From positions 372,001 through 436,000 of the forward strand of contig NZ_PVZF01000001.1 of NCBI RefSeq assembly GCF_003002055.1: a stretch of DNA of 64,000 nt, given 5' to 3'. This document shows, one piece after another, positions 34,775 through 43,607 of this stretch. The notes under the pieces were generated by a model. The model searched no databases, was not told where the DNA came from, and saw nothing but the letters and a program-made list of their open reading frames with translations. The translations under genes and the position numbers were made by a program. The stretch's first letter is position 1. The number at the start of each line of letters is the position of its first letter. Source of the stretch: Kineococcus rhizosphaerae (GTDB taxonomy: Bacteria > Actinomycetota > Actinomycetes > Actinomycetales > Kineococcaceae).

Positions 34775-35254
34775 GTGGACGACCCGACGCCCCACCACCC
34801 GCTCGCCCGCGCCGTCCTGACGCGCCGACGGGCCCTGGCCGCCGGTGGCGGCACGCTCGGAGCCGGTGCCGTGCTCGCCGCCTGCGGCAGCGACGAGACG
34901 ACCACCACCCCCGGCGCCGCAGGCAGCAGCAGCTCGGACGCCTCCACCGGTGCGGGCACCCCGGGGCAGCTCACCCCGCTCGCCGACGTCCCCGTCGGCT
35001 CCGGGATCGTGGTCCAGAACGCCGACGGAGCCGCGGTCGTCGTCGTCCAGCCCGAGGCGGGCCAGGTGGCGGCCTTCAGCGGCCTGTGCACCCACCAGGG
35101 GTGCGCCGTGGCGGTGAAGGACTCCGAGCTCGACTGCCCCTGCCACGGGTCCCGCTTCGAACTGTTCACGGGCAAGGTCCTGAAGGGTCCGGCGACCGAA
35201 CCCCTCAAGGCCGTCGACGTGAAGGTCGACGGGGACGCGGTCGTCCAAGCCTGA
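34775..35254 (+). CDS. Tat/lipoprotein Rieske [2Fe-2S] protein
   Basis: A 159-residue exported protein. Residues 15-37 form a twin-arginine-type signal ([18 protein letters not shown]) ending in a lipobox-like LAAC. A Ser/Thr/Gly linker follows, and then a small Rieske domain with CTHQGC and CPCHGSRF, which supply the Cys-His and Cys-His cluster ligands. It is probably an envelope-anchored electron carrier. It is not in a cytochrome bc operon, so its partner is unknown. It starts at GTG 34775 and ends just before a terminator. Confidence 0.88.
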   Translation: MDDPTPHHPLARAVLTRRRALAAGGGTLGAGAVLAACGSDETTTTPGAAGSSSSDASTGAGTPGQLTPLADVPVGSGIVVQNADGAAVVVVQPEAGQVAAFSGLCTHQGCAVAVKDSELDCPCHGSRFELFTGKVLKGPATEPLKAVDVKVDGDAVVQA

Positions 35255-35260
35255 GGACCA

Positions 35261-35290
35261 CCCGGCCGCCTCCGCCTCGAGGCGGCCGGG
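35261..35290. terminator. Hairpin between Rieske gene and ilvD
   Basis: Arms 35261-35271 and 35280-35290 (CCCGGCCGCCT / AGGCGGCCGGG) with an 8-nt loop, between convergent genes; probably bidirectional. Confidence 0.8.
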
Positions 35291-35298
35291 CCGGGCCT

Positions 35299-37158
35299 TC
35301 AGCGCCGGTGCGTGCGTTCGGGCACCCTGCGCACCGCCCCCGTGGACGCCGACGTCGCCATCGCGGCGTAGGCGCGCAGCGCGGCCGTCAGCGGGCGGTC
35401 GCGCTGCAGCGGCTCCCAGGGCCGCTCGGAGGACTCCATCTTGGCGCGGCGCTCGGCGAGCACCTCGTCGTCGACGCGCAGGTGCAGACCGCGGGTCTCG
35501 ACGTCGATCTCGATCCGGTCCCCGTCCTCGACGAGCCCGATGAGGCCACCGGCCCACGCCTCGGGCGACACGTGCCCGATCGAGATGCCGCTGGAACCCC
35601 CCGAGAACCGCCCGTCGGTGACGAGGGCGCAGACCTTGCCCAGGCCCCGGCCCTTGATGAACGACGTCGGGTGCAGCATCTCCTGCATCCCCGGCCCACC
35701 AGCCGGTCCCTCGTAGCGGATCACCACGACGTGCCCGGGCTTCACGGCACCGGACAGGATGCCCGTGACCGCGTCCTCCTGGGACTCGAAGACGATCGCC
35801 TCGCCCTCGAAGTGGAACAGCGACGGGTCGATGCCCGCCGTCTTGACGACCGCCCCCTCGGCCGCGAGGTTCCCCTCCAGGACGGCCAGCCCGCCGTCGA
35901 CGGTGTAGGCGTGCGCGAGGTCGCGCACGCACCCGTCCTCGGCGTCCAGGTCCAGGGAGTTCCACCGGTTCTGCGTCGAGAACGCCTCCGTGGTGCGGAC
36001 ACCGCCCGGCGCGGCGTGGAACAGCTCCACGGCCACGTCGCTCGGGTTCTCGGCGCGCACGTCCCACGCGGACAGCCACGACGCGAGGTCGGGCGAGTGG
36101 ACCGTGCGCACCGACTCGTCGAGCAGTCCCGCGCGCCACAGCTCGCCGAGGATCGCGGGGATCCCCCCGGCCCGGTGCATGTCCTCCATGTGGAAGTCGG
36201 AGTTCGGGGCGACCTTCGACAGGCACGGGACACGACGGCTGATCGCGTCGATGTCGGCGAGGGTGAAGTCGAGCTCGGCCTCCTGGGCGGCGCCCAGGAT
36301 GTGCAGGACGGTGTTCGTCGACCCGCCCATCGCCACGTCGAGCGCCATGGCGTTCGAGAAGGCGGCCCGGTTGGCGATGCTGCGCGGCAGGACCGACTCG
36401 TCGTCCCCGTCGTAGTACTGCCTGGCCAGTTCCACGATCAGCGATCCGGCCCGCAGGAACAGGTCTCTGCGCGCGGCGTGCGTGGCCAGCGTGGACCCGT
36501 TGCCGGGCAGCGACAGTCCGAGGGCCTCGGTGAGGCAGTTCATGGAGTTCGCGGTGAACATCCCCGAGCAGGACCCGCAGGTCGGGCACGCGGAGCGTTC
36601 GACGGCGTCGAGGCCGTCCTGGGTGACCTGTTCCGAGGCCGACGCCGCGATCGCGGTGATGAGGTCGGTCGGGGCGTGGGCGACCCCGTCCACCACGACC
36701 GCCTTGCCGGCCTCCATCGGCCCCCCGGAGACGAAGACGACGGGGATGTTCAGCCGCAGGGCCGCCATCAGCATGCCCGGGGTGATCTTGTCGCAGTTGG
36801 AGATGCAGACCAGGGCGTCGGCCTGGTGGGCGTTCACCATGTACTCGACGGAGTCGGCGATGAGCTCGCGGCTCGGCAGCGAGTACAGCATCCCCGAGTG
36901 CCCCATCGCGATGCCGTCGTCGACGGCGATGGTGTTGAACTCCTTCGAGACCCCACCGGCCTCGGCGATCGCCCCGGCGACGAGGTCGCCCATGTCCTTC
37001 AGGTGCACGTGCCCGGGCACGAACTGGGTGTAGGAGTTGGCGATCGCGACGATGGGTTTCCCGAAGTCGCCGTCGGTCATGCCGGTGGCACGCCACAACG
37101 CGCGGGCACCGGCCATGTTCCGGCCGTGGGTCGAGGTACGGGAACGCAACGCGGGCAC
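35299..37158 (-). CDS. ilvD: Dihydroxy-acid dehydratase
   Basis: A 619-residue IlvD/Edd-family enzyme that makes the 2-keto acid precursors of valine and isoleucine. Conserved blocks are [49 protein letters not shown] (cluster Cys residues), [11 protein letters not shown] and [14 protein letters not shown] 37158 ([18 protein letters not shown]) is chosen because GGAG lies 5-8 nt upstream and it matches the usual start of long-form IlvD. There are no other ilv genes nearby. Confidence 0.95.
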   Translation of the reverse strand: MPALRSRTSTHGRNMAGARALWRATGMTDGDFGKPIVAIANSYTQFVPGHVHLKDMGDLVAGAIAEAGGVSKEFNTIAVDDGIAMGHSGMLYSLPSRELIADSVEYMVNAHQADALVCISNCDKITPGMLMAALRLNIPVVFVSGGPMEAGKAVVVDGVAHAPTDLITAIAASASEQVTQDGLDAVERSACPTCGSCSGMFTANSMNCLTEALGLSLPGNGSTLATHAARRDLFLRAGSLIVELARQYYDGDDESVLPRSIANRAAFSNAMALDVAMGGSTNTVLHILGAAQEAELDFTLADIDAISRRVPCLSKVAPNSDFHMEDMHRAGGIPAILGELWRAGLLDESVRTVHSPDLASWLSAWDVRAENPSDVAVELFHAAPGGVRTTEAFSTQNRWNSLDLDAEDGCVRDLAHAYTVDGGLAVLEGNLAAEGAVVKTAGIDPSLFHFEGEAIVFESQEDAVTGILSGAVKPGHVVVIRYEGPAGGPGMQEMLHPTSFIKGRGLGKVCALVTDGRFSGGSSGISIGHVSPEAWAGGLIGLVEDGDRIEIDVETRGLHLRVDDEVLAERRAKMESSERPWEPLQRDRPLTAALRAYAAMATSASTGAVRRVPERTHRR

Positions 37159-37487
37159 GACTGCTCCAGGTCTGCAGGGAGGGGTGGGTCTCGCACGGGA
37201 CACCGCGGCCGATGGGCCCGCGGACAGCGTCCCGCGCGAGCGGACGACTCCCCCGGCCCCGCAGGTGCGCGGGCGAGGACGTCGTCCCGTCGGCGGCCAC
37301 CGGAGTCGCGGTGGGACCAGCCTGCGCCCCCGGGTCCGTCACGGAGTTCACCGGGAGCGGAGTCAGGATAACCCGCGTCACTCGCCCCCTTCGTCGGGGC
37401 TGTTCTCGTCTGACGCTGTGGAGCAACTTCGCGAAAAATTGTTGCTATGACTTCCAGTAACAGATCTTCCCTTGCTAGAGTTGCCTC
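37159..37487. other. ilvD upstream region and AT-rich recombinase promoter region
   Basis: No gene is supported. The left two thirds are ordinary GC-rich leader DNA for ilvD. Bases 37420-37487 are AT-rich and contain AGCAAC/GTTGCT (13-nt spacer), TGTTGCT/AGTAACA (37440-37446 and 37456-37462, one mismatch) and the first copy of a short repeat described separately. No attenuator or T-box-like structure could be recognised. Confidence 0.5.
37447..37470 (+). repeat. Repeat copy 1 upstream of the second recombinase
   Basis: This 24-nt stretch shares TCCAGTAAC and GA-n-CTTC with the copies at 38625 and 43741 (17 of 24 identities to the copy at 38625). It lies 17 nt before the recombinase start and overlaps an inverted repeat with 7-bp arms and a 9-nt spacer. 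Confidence 0.55.
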
Positions 37488-38501
37488 GTGAGCGCCACCG
37501 GTCCCGACGAGGTCCCCGCGGAACTCGCTGCAGCCCTGCTCCCCCCGCTGGACCCCCCGCCGGTCTTCGACGCGGACACCCTCAGCACCTGGTTCGCCTC
37601 CCTCGACCCGGTGCGCCGCGGGGTGCGGGCACCCGGCACCTGGCGCGCCTACGCGGTCGACCTCGCGCACTTCGCCGAGTGGTGCGCACTGCACGACCTG
37701 CAGCCGCTGCCCGCGGCGGCCGAGACGGTGGCCGACTACCTCGTCGCGCACGTCGAGAAGCTGTCCGTCGCCACCCTGCAGCGCCGGCTGGCCGCGATCG
37801 CCGTGGCGCACGGCGTCATCGGGGTCCCCTCCCCCACCGACGGCGAGCACGTCGGCCTCGTGTGGCGGGGCTTGCGCCGCGTCCACGAGCCCGGACGCCG
37901 CCGCCGCCGGGTCGACGCGCTGGAGACCAGGAACCTCGCCGACCTGGTGGCCCCGCTGACCGACACCGTCATGGACCACCGCGACCGTGCGCTGCTGGTC
38001 CTGGGCTTCGCCGGGGCCCTGCGCCGCTCGGAACTGAGCGCCCTGGAGGTCGGCGACGTCGTGGTCGAGCCCGGCCGCCTGCTCCTGACGGTCCGCGCCG
38101 CGGGCGCCCGCGCCGAACGCGTCGTGGAACTGCCTCGCGGCAAGCGCCTGGAGACGTGTCCCGTGCGGTCGTGGCGCAAGTGGGCTGAGGTGGCCCGCCT
38201 CGCCGAGGGGCCAGCGTTCCGCCGGATGACCAAGGGCGGCAAGTCGTTGCGACCGGAGCGGCTCGGCGACCGCGGGGTCGCCGAGGTCGTCAAGCGCCGG
38301 ACCCTCGACGTGGGGCTGGACCCGAGCCTGTTCTCCGGGCACAGCCTGCGGGCCGGGTTCGTGACCTCCGCCGCCCGCGCCGGCGTCCCCGGGGTGTCCA
38401 TCGCCCGGCAGACCGGTCACCGGTCGGCGGCGGCCCTGGCGGCCTGCGTGCGCGAGGAGCGGCCGTTCCCGGGCAACCCCGCTGCCCACGTGGGTCTCTG
38501 A
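37488..38501 (+). CDS. Tyrosine-recombinase-family protein with the nucleophile Tyr replaced by Cys
   Basis: A 337-residue protein with a SAM-like N-terminal domain (about 30-130) and an integrase catalytic domain. Arg I lies in FAGALRRSELSALEVGD, His285 and Arg288 in SGHSLRAGF, and His311 in QTGHRSAAAL. The residue 9 positions after His311, where family members have the Tyr nucleophile, is Cys320 (TGC, 38445-38447), and no Tyr follows before the stop. All other catalytic residues look intact, so it is either recently inactivated by one A-to-G change or has altered chemistry. Copies of a short repeat lie on both sides. Confidence 0.85.
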   Translation: MSATGPDEVPAELAAALLPPLDPPPVFDADTLSTWFASLDPVRRGVRAPGTWRAYAVDLAHFAEWCALHDLQPLPAAAETVADYLVAHVEKLSVATLQRRLAAIAVAHGVIGVPSPTDGEHVGLVWRGLRRVHEPGRRRRRVDALETRNLADLVAPLTDTVMDHRDRALLVLGFAGALRRSELSALEVGDVVVEPGRLLLTVRAAGARAERVVELPRGKRLETCPVRSWRKWAEVARLAEGPAFRRMTKGGKSLRPERLGDRGVAEVVKRRTLDVGLDPSLFSGHSLRAGFVTSAARAGVPGVSIARQTGHRSAAALAACVREERPFPGNPAAHVGL

Positions 38502-38579
38502 GGCGGCCGGACGCGCTCGCGGCGACCACCAGTCACCGACCACGTGAGCCGTCGTCGTCGCCGATCGTCGTGAGCGGCT

Positions 38580-38592
38580 CCCCTGTCAGGGG
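38580..38592. terminator. Short hairpin after the second recombinase
   Basis: CCCCTG and CAGGGG flank a single T (38580-38592), 78 nt after the recombinase stop in a convergent spacer. It is short, and the terminator role is uncertain. Confidence 0.35.
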
Positions 38593-38624
38593 CGTTGTTC
38601 GTCCGCCTTGCGAAGTGTGCAAAG

Positions 38625-38648
38625 ATTGGCTCCAGTAACTGAACTTCT
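38625..38648 (+). repeat. Repeat copy 2 downstream of the second recombinase
   Basis: A 24-nt AT-rich stretch (core TCCAGTAACTGAACTTCT) that matches the copy at 43741-43764 at 22 of 24 positions. It lies in the spacer between the convergent recombinase and MoeB/ThiF genes. Confidence 0.75.
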
Positions 38649-38712
38649 GAAGATGTGAGTGGGTCACCTCCTGGGCACGGCGGATCAGGTCGGTCCGGCG
38701 GCCGGAGACGGG

Positions 38713-39774
38713 TCAGTCGACCGGTCCCCCGGCTGCGCACCAGGCCGCGAAGCCCCCGTCGAGGTGCACGACGTCGGTGCGCCCGGTGGCGAGCACGGCC
38801 CGCAGGGCCTGCGCGGAGCGGGATCCGCGCGCGCAGTGCAGGACCACCGGACCGTCGGGCAGGGCGGCGGGGTCGGCGAGGAGCTCCCCCAGCGGCAGGG
38901 TGAGCGAGCCCGGGATGAGTCCCCGGGCGCGTTCGTCCGGTTCCCGGACGTCGACCACGACCGCCCCGGGCCTGCTGAGCAGGTCGGCGACCGTCACCGT
39001 CGGCAGGTGCTCGGGTCCGGTGCGGCGGGGGTCGGGGCGCAGCGGGAGCTCGCGCCACGTCATGGCGAGGGCGTCGTGGACGAGGACGCGGCCGAGGAGC
39101 GGGCGGCCGGCACCCGTGAGCAGCTTGACGGCCTCGGTCACCATGACGGAGGCGACGGCGGCGCAGACGCCGCCGAGGACACCGGCCTCCCCGCAGCTGG
39201 GCACCGACCCCGGTGGCGGGGCCGTCGGGAAGAGGTCCCGGTACGTGGCCCCGGCCGGGTCGAAGACGCTGACGTGCCCGTCGAAGCGCAGGACCGCACC
39301 CCACACCCACGGCCGGCCGGCGGCGACGAGGGCGTCGTTGACGAGGTACCGGGTCTCGAAGGTGTCGGAGCCGTCCAGGACGAGGTCGTAGCCGGCGACG
39401 GTCCGGGCCGCGGAGGCGCTCGTGAGCCGTTCGCGATGGCGGACGACCGTGATCGCGGGGTCGAGCCGGGCCACGGCGTCCGCGGCGCTGTCGACCTTGG
39501 CCCGCCCGACGTCGCCCGTCCCGTGCAGGACCTGCCGCTGGAGGTTGGAGGCCTCCACGACGTCGTCGTCGACCACCCCGATCGTCCCGACCCCGGCCGC
39601 GGCGAGGTACAGCAGGGCCGGGGACCCCAGGCCCCCCGCCCCGACGACCAGGACCCGTGCGGCCAGCAGGCGGCGCTGGCCCAGCTCGCCGATCTCGGGC
39701 AGCAGCAGGTGCCGCGAGTAGCGCTCGCGCTGCGCGGGAGTCAGGTCCGGTCCCGGCTCGACCAGGGGCCTCAC
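38713..39774 (-). CDS. MoeB/ThiF-type adenylyltransferase with C-terminal rhodanese (MoeZ-like)
   Basis: A 353-residue E1-like enzyme. ERYSRHLLLPEIGELGQRRL and VLVVGAGGLGSPALLYLAAA (nucleotide loop) form the adenylation domain; SNLQRQVLHGTGDVGRAKVD carries the conserved Arg/Lys. A rhodanese domain follows (about 260-353) with the persulfide Cys in VVLHCARGSRSAQAL. It would adenylate and thiolate a ThiS/MoaD/CysO-like carrier protein for sulfur transfer. The two CxxC zinc pairs of classical MoeB are not obvious. It overlaps the upstream gene by 4 nt. Confidence 0.9.
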   Translation of the reverse strand: MRPLVEPGPDLTPAQRERYSRHLLLPEIGELGQRRLLAARVLVVGAGGLGSPALLYLAAAGVGTIGVVDDDVVEASNLQRQVLHGTGDVGRAKVDSAADAVARLDPAITVVRHRERLTSASAARTVAGYDLVLDGSDTFETRYLVNDALVAAGRPWVWGAVLRFDGHVSVFDPAGATYRDLFPTAPPPGSVPSCGEAGVLGGVCAAVASVMVTEAVKLLTGAGRPLLGRVLVHDALAMTWRELPLRPDPRRTGPEHLPTVTVADLLSRPGAVVVDVREPDERARGLIPGSLTLPLGELLADPAALPDGPVVLHCARGSRSAQALRAVLATGRTDVVHLDGGFAAWCAAGGPVD

Positions 39775-40580
39775 CGGGCCTGCTCCACCGCGGCGACCCG
39801 TTCGGCCGGGCTCGCCTGCCGTTCCAGGGCGGTGCGCAGCCGGTCGGCTCCGGCCGGTACCGCGAGGCTCACGGTCGCGGGTGCGCCACCCGTGAGCCGT
39901 CGCAGGGCACGGGCCGTCGCCTCCAGGACGCCGAGGACCTCGGGGGTCGTCAGCCGCTCCAGGGACCCGGCGGGCCCGTCCAGGGCCAGGCACCCGGTCA
40001 CCGCGGAGGTCTGCCCCGTGTCGTCGACGAGGGGGACGGCCACCACGACGGCGTACTTGCCCCGGACGAGGCGGAACTCCTCCGGGCTCAGCCCCTGGCG
40101 CTCCCCCGCCGCGTCGAGGGCGGTGACGTCGCGGGCCACGACGGCTCCCGTGGCCACGCACTCGCCGACGACCCCCTTGCCCGGGGCCCAGCGCACGCCG
40201 GAGGCGACCGGGCGGCGGCGGGCCCGGACCCGGTGCACGCGGGCCAGCCGGGCAGGCCCCCACCAGGGCCGCTCGAGGCGGTAACCGGCCAGGGCCAGGT
40301 CCCGGGGGTCGGTCCCCGTGGCGTCGACCACGGCCCACAGGGCGCCGGAGAGCAGGTCGTCGTAGAGCTCGCGCGTCGCGTCGACGCGCCGGCCCCGCAC
40401 GGAGGTGACCGCTTGCAGCGCAGCGGGGACGATCGCGAGAAGGGCGGCCAGGAGCACCAGGGTCACGACGACGGCGTCTCCCGGGGCCCAGACGGCCGTG
40501 CGGTCCAGCGCCAGCCCGGCGCCCACCACGGCCGCCAGGACGGCGACGGCCACGTCGATCCAGACCCGGTCACCCCTCAC
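39771..40580 (-). CDS. Membrane protein with a GAF-like domain
   Basis: A 269-residue protein with two N-terminal membrane segments (about residues 6-24 and 32-55) and a cytoplasmic domain. Its VRWAPGKGVVGECVATGAVV and YAVVVAVPLVDDTGQTSAV are typical of GAF domains. Ligand and output are unknown. It precedes and overlaps the MoeB-like gene (GTGA). GTG 40580 is favoured because TACGGT (40587-40592 on the minus strand) lies 6 nt upstream; in-frame GTG/ATG codons at 40628-40649 are alternatives. Confidence 0.65.
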   Translation of the reverse strand: MRGDRVWIDVAVAVLAAVVGAGLALDRTAVWAPGDAVVVTLVLLAALLAIVPAALQAVTSVRGRRVDATRELYDDLLSGALWAVVDATGTDPRDLALAGYRLERPWWGPARLARVHRVRARRRPVASGVRWAPGKGVVGECVATGAVVARDVTALDAAGERQGLSPEEFRLVRGKYAVVVAVPLVDDTGQTSAVTGCLALDGPAGSLERLTTPEVLGVLEATARALRRLTGGAPATVSLAVPAGADRLRTALERQASPAERVAAVEQAR

Positions 40581-40744
40581 GGCGTCACCGTAGACGGGGC
40601 TCCCGACACGGCCGACGTCGGTCGTCACTGGTTGCACCATCAACCACACGGTACGTTCGAGGCCTTACCGCACCCACGGCCCGCCCGCACCCCCGAGCGT
40701 GTCGGTGCGGTGGGACGACCGGCCCACCCCCCCTGGACCAGACG

Positions 40745-41776
40745 ATGGGACTGCCCTCCATGGACACGAACGACAGCCCCGCCCCCCGCACCCCCCGCCG
40801 ACGGGGCCTGCGCCCGCTCGGCGCAGCGGTGGCCCTCGCCCTCGGCGCAGCCGCCCTGACGGCCACCCCCGCCGTCGCCGCCTCCCCCGGCTCCGACCGC
40901 TCGCCCGGCTGGCTCTCGGGCCGCTCCGGCACCAGCCGCGGCGCAGCCGAGATCACCTCGACCTGGGCCGACGACGACTCCTCGGCCGTCTCCCTCGGCC
41001 AGCTCGCTCCCGGGGGCGAGCTCGGTTCCTGGTGCGGCTCCCTGGACCTCGCCGTGGGTGCCTTCACCTCCGGCACCTGGCGCGACGCCGCGGACGGCGG
41101 CCACGACGACCTCTGGCGCCGGTCCCTCACGGCCCTGCGGGAGAAGTGGACCGCGCTGCAGGACCGTTGCCGCGCCGCCGGCGACCCGACGCCCAACACC
41201 CTCTACGTGCGCTTCGCCCACGAGGCGAACGGCAACTGGTACGACTGGTCCATCCGGGACACCGACCCCGCGACCGTCAAGGCCGCGTGGGCCCGCTACA
41301 GCCGCTTGAAGGACGAGATCCTGCCGGGCGCCGAGCTCGTGATGTCCCTCAACCGGGAATCGCTGGGGATGTCCCGTCCCTGGACCGACTACTTCCCCGG
41401 CCGCGACGTCGTGGACGTCCTGGGGGTCGACTACTACAACCAGTACCCCTACGTCGCCTCCCAGGGGCAGTGGGACGCCTCCGTGGACGACACCTCCGGT
41501 GGCGGACCGCTGGGTCTGCAGGCGCACCTGGACTTCGCGCGGTCCGTGGGGCTGCCGCTGTCGGTGAACGAGTGGTCGGGCAACGCCGACGAGGGTGACT
41601 CCCCGGTGTTCGTCGAGAACATGCACCGCTTCTTCGCCACCCACGCCGGGGGCGGAGCCGGTGAGCTGCTCTACGAGGTGCAGTTCAACGTCGACCGCGA
41701 CGGCGGGCGATGGTCGCTGACCCCGGGTCGCACTCGGATGCCCCGCTCGGCACAGGCGTACGCCGACCTCTTCTGA
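40745..41776 (+). CDS. Secreted glycoside hydrolase, GH26-like (clan A TIM barrel)
   Basis: A 343-residue protein with a signal peptide (RRRGLRPLGAAVALALGAAALT, cleaved after AVA-A near residue 46). The acid/base Glu lies in YVRFAHEANGNWYDWS, which matches the HE-N-WY signature of GH26 mannanases and relatives. The probable nucleophile Glu is in LPLSVNEWSG. It would act on an extracellular mannan- or glucan-like polysaccharide, but the substrate is not determined. ATG 40760 is an alternative start. Confidence 0.82.
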   Translation: MGLPSMDTNDSPAPRTPRRRGLRPLGAAVALALGAAALTATPAVAASPGSDRSPGWLSGRSGTSRGAAEITSTWADDDSSAVSLGQLAPGGELGSWCGSLDLAVGAFTSGTWRDAADGGHDDLWRRSLTALREKWTALQDRCRAAGDPTPNTLYVRFAHEANGNWYDWSIRDTDPATVKAAWARYSRLKDEILPGAELVMSLNRESLGMSRPWTDYFPGRDVVDVLGVDYYNQYPYVASQGQWDASVDDTSGGGPLGLQAHLDFARSVGLPLSVNEWSGNADEGDSPVFVENMHRFFATHAGGGAGELLYEVQFNVDRDGGRWSLTPGRTRMPRSAQAYADLF

Positions 41777-41800
41777 GAGGGAGAGGACGGCGCTCGCCGG

Positions 41801-42022
41801 TCAGACCACCTCGCCGCCGACGGTGACGTAGGTGGCGTCGCCGGTGGGGGCCGGCGCACCCTGCGCGATGACGTCCTCGTCGAGCAGGGTGCGCACGGTC
41901 ACCGCGATGGACGCCTCGCTGGCGTGCAGGTGCTCGGCGAGGTTGCTGATCGTCGCCTCCGTCAACCGCGGGATGGCACCCGTGATCTCGACGGCGGCGA
42001 TCTCGGTCTGGTCGAGAGTCAC
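41801..42022 (-). CDS. Small winged-helix-like protein of unknown function
   Basis: A 73-residue acidic protein. TEATISNLAEHLHASEASIA followed by VTVRTLLDEDVIAQG has the spacing of a helix-turn-helix plus wing. The C-terminus TYVTVGGEVV looks like a closing strand. GTG 42022 has an excellent GAGGAG 6-11 nt upstream, so the gene is likely real despite its size. No partner gene is evident. Confidence 0.6.
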   Translation of the reverse strand: MTLDQTEIAAVEITGAIPRLTEATISNLAEHLHASEASIAVTVRTLLDEDVIAQGAPAPTGDATYVTVGGEVV

Positions 42023-42372
42023 GGCTGCTCCTCGGGGTGTGGTGGTGCACCGCTGGCGCGACGCTGCGGGCGGCTGCGTCGCTCGTTCGACGCGCGACCG
42101 GCCCCGGTGGTTCCCGCGCCCGCGGCGGCGCCGGACGGGTGTCGTGGGTCACGTCCGCGACGTGTCGCCGTCAGAGGTCCCGTGCGGTGAACCCGTTGCG
42201 GCGCAGGCTCGCGCTCTGCGACGTCTCTCGACGACGCGACCGTGCGGAGCCGACGAGTGACGCAGAGCGACGGATTGTCCACAGCCTCGGCCGTCCCGGG
42301 TTTCCCAGGTCGTCGCACCGTCAACTAACCTGCCCGGGCTCCTGCCGCCGAGGGAAAGACGATCCGCAGCCC
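42023..42372. other. 350-nt spacer between divergent genes
   Basis: No gene is supported. The segment should contain the promoters of the small HTH gene and of the carboxypeptidase; TAACCT (about 42326) is a possible -10 for the latter. No strong symmetric element was noted. Confidence 0.4.
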
Positions 42373-43491
42373 GTGCCCCCGCTCCTGCCGTCCCCGTCCC
42401 GTCGACGCACCACCGCCGCCACCTCCGTGGGCTTGGCCGCCCTGCTGCTCACCGTCGCCGCGCCGCAGGTCGCGCAGGCCGCTCCCCCCGCACCGGCCGC
42501 AACCACCGCGCAGGCGCCGGCCCCGACGCTGAGCGACGTCGCCGCGCGGGCCGCGGCGGCGCTGGAGGCCTACCAGCAGGCCGCGCAGGCCCAGACCGAC
42601 GCGCAGACCGCGGCCGACGCCGCGCAGGCGGACCTGGCCGTGGCCGACGCGGCCGTCGAGGCACGGCGCACCGAGCTCGGCACCTGGGCCTCGCAGGCGT
42701 ACCGGGGGACGACGGGCATGCACCAGCTGTCCACCGTCACGGCTCTGCTGGACCCGCAGACGACCCAGGACGTGGGGTGGACGCTCGCCGCCCTCGACCG
42801 CGTCAGCGGTGAGTACGAACGCGCCGTCGAGGCGAGCGAAGCCGCCCGACGGACACGCGCGACGGCTGCGGCCACGGCGGCGGCAGCCGTCGAGCAGGCC
42901 AGGACGAGCGCGGAGGCCGCCCTCGCGGCCAAGACGTCCGCCGAGGCGCTCGTCCAGCAGCAGCTCGTGGCCTACGCCGCGGCGCAGCGCACGTCCGCGG
43001 GTCTGGACGCGCTGACGCCGGACCCGGCCGTCGTCGAGCGCGCCCGCGAACGCCTGTCCACGACCGCGACCTGCACGGGCGCGACGTTGAGCGGGTACGC
43101 CAACGGCCTGCTGCCGGTGGAAGCGCTGTGCCCGCTGTACGGCGCCCCGGGCAAGGTCCTGCGCGCCGACGCGGCGCACGCCTTCGAAGGGCTGTCCCAG
43201 GCGTTCGAGGCGCAGTTCGGCGTACCGCTGGCGGTGACGGACGCCTACCGTTCGCTGGCCGAGCAGGTGGACGTGAAGGCCCGCAAGCCCGGGCTGGCGG
43301 CGGTGCCGGGCACGTCCCGGCACGGGCTGGGGCTGGCCGTCGACCTGGGGGGCGGCGTACAGGACGCGAACGCCGTGCAGCACCAGTGGCTGGACCGCAA
43401 CGCGGCGCTGTTCGGGTTCGTGAACCCGGCGTGGGCCCAGGGCTCCCCCGGGCCGTTCGAGCCGTGGCACTGGGAGTACGTGGCGCTCTGA
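42373..43491 (+). CDS. Secreted VanY-type D-alanyl-D-alanine carboxypeptidase with coiled-coil stalk
   Basis: A 372-residue protein with a signal peptide (TSVGLAALLLTVAAPQVAQA), an Ala/Gln-rich coiled-coil region (about 45-210) and a C-terminal peptidase M15B domain. The domain has TDAYRSLAEQ, SRHGLGLAVDLGG (Zn ligands His and Asp) and EPWHWEYVAL (final Zn His). It would trim peptidoglycan stem peptides outside the membrane; the coil may tether it in the envelope. The GTG 42373 start directly precedes the signal sequence. Confidence 0.9.
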   Translation: MPPLLPSPSRRRTTAATSVGLAALLLTVAAPQVAQAAPPAPAATTAQAPAPTLSDVAARAAAALEAYQQAAQAQTDAQTAADAAQADLAVADAAVEARRTELGTWASQAYRGTTGMHQLSTVTALLDPQTTQDVGWTLAALDRVSGEYERAVEASEAARRTRATAAATAAAAVEQARTSAEAALAAKTSAEALVQQQLVAYAAAQRTSAGLDALTPDPAVVERARERLSTTATCTGATLSGYANGLLPVEALCPLYGAPGKVLRADAAHAFEGLSQAFEAQFGVPLAVTDAYRSLAEQVDVKARKPGLAAVPGTSRHGLGLAVDLGGGVQDANAVQHQWLDRNAALFGFVNPAWAQGSPGPFEPWHWEYVAL

Positions 43492-43573
43492 GAACCCCTC
43501 GTGCGGCCCCGTCCTCCCCAGGTCGTCCGGGCAGGACCCTCGGGAACCCGAGTCCGCGAACGGTGGTGTCGTG

Positions 43574-43607
43574 GGTCGGTCAGGACGCGGAGCTTCCCTG
43601 ACCGACC
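43574..43607 (+). terminator. Hairpin after the carboxypeptidase gene
   Basis: GGTCGGTCAGG (43574-43584) and CCTGACCGACC (43597-43607) form an 11-bp perfect stem with a 12-nt loop, 83 nt after the stop. It is a reasonable rho-independent-like terminator for GC-rich DNA. Confidence 0.65.

Noticed and set aside
37159-37440. Attenuator or riboswitch upstream of ilvD
   Set aside because: No leader peptide rich in Leu/Val/Ile codons, no T-box core and no terminator/antiterminator pair could be seen.
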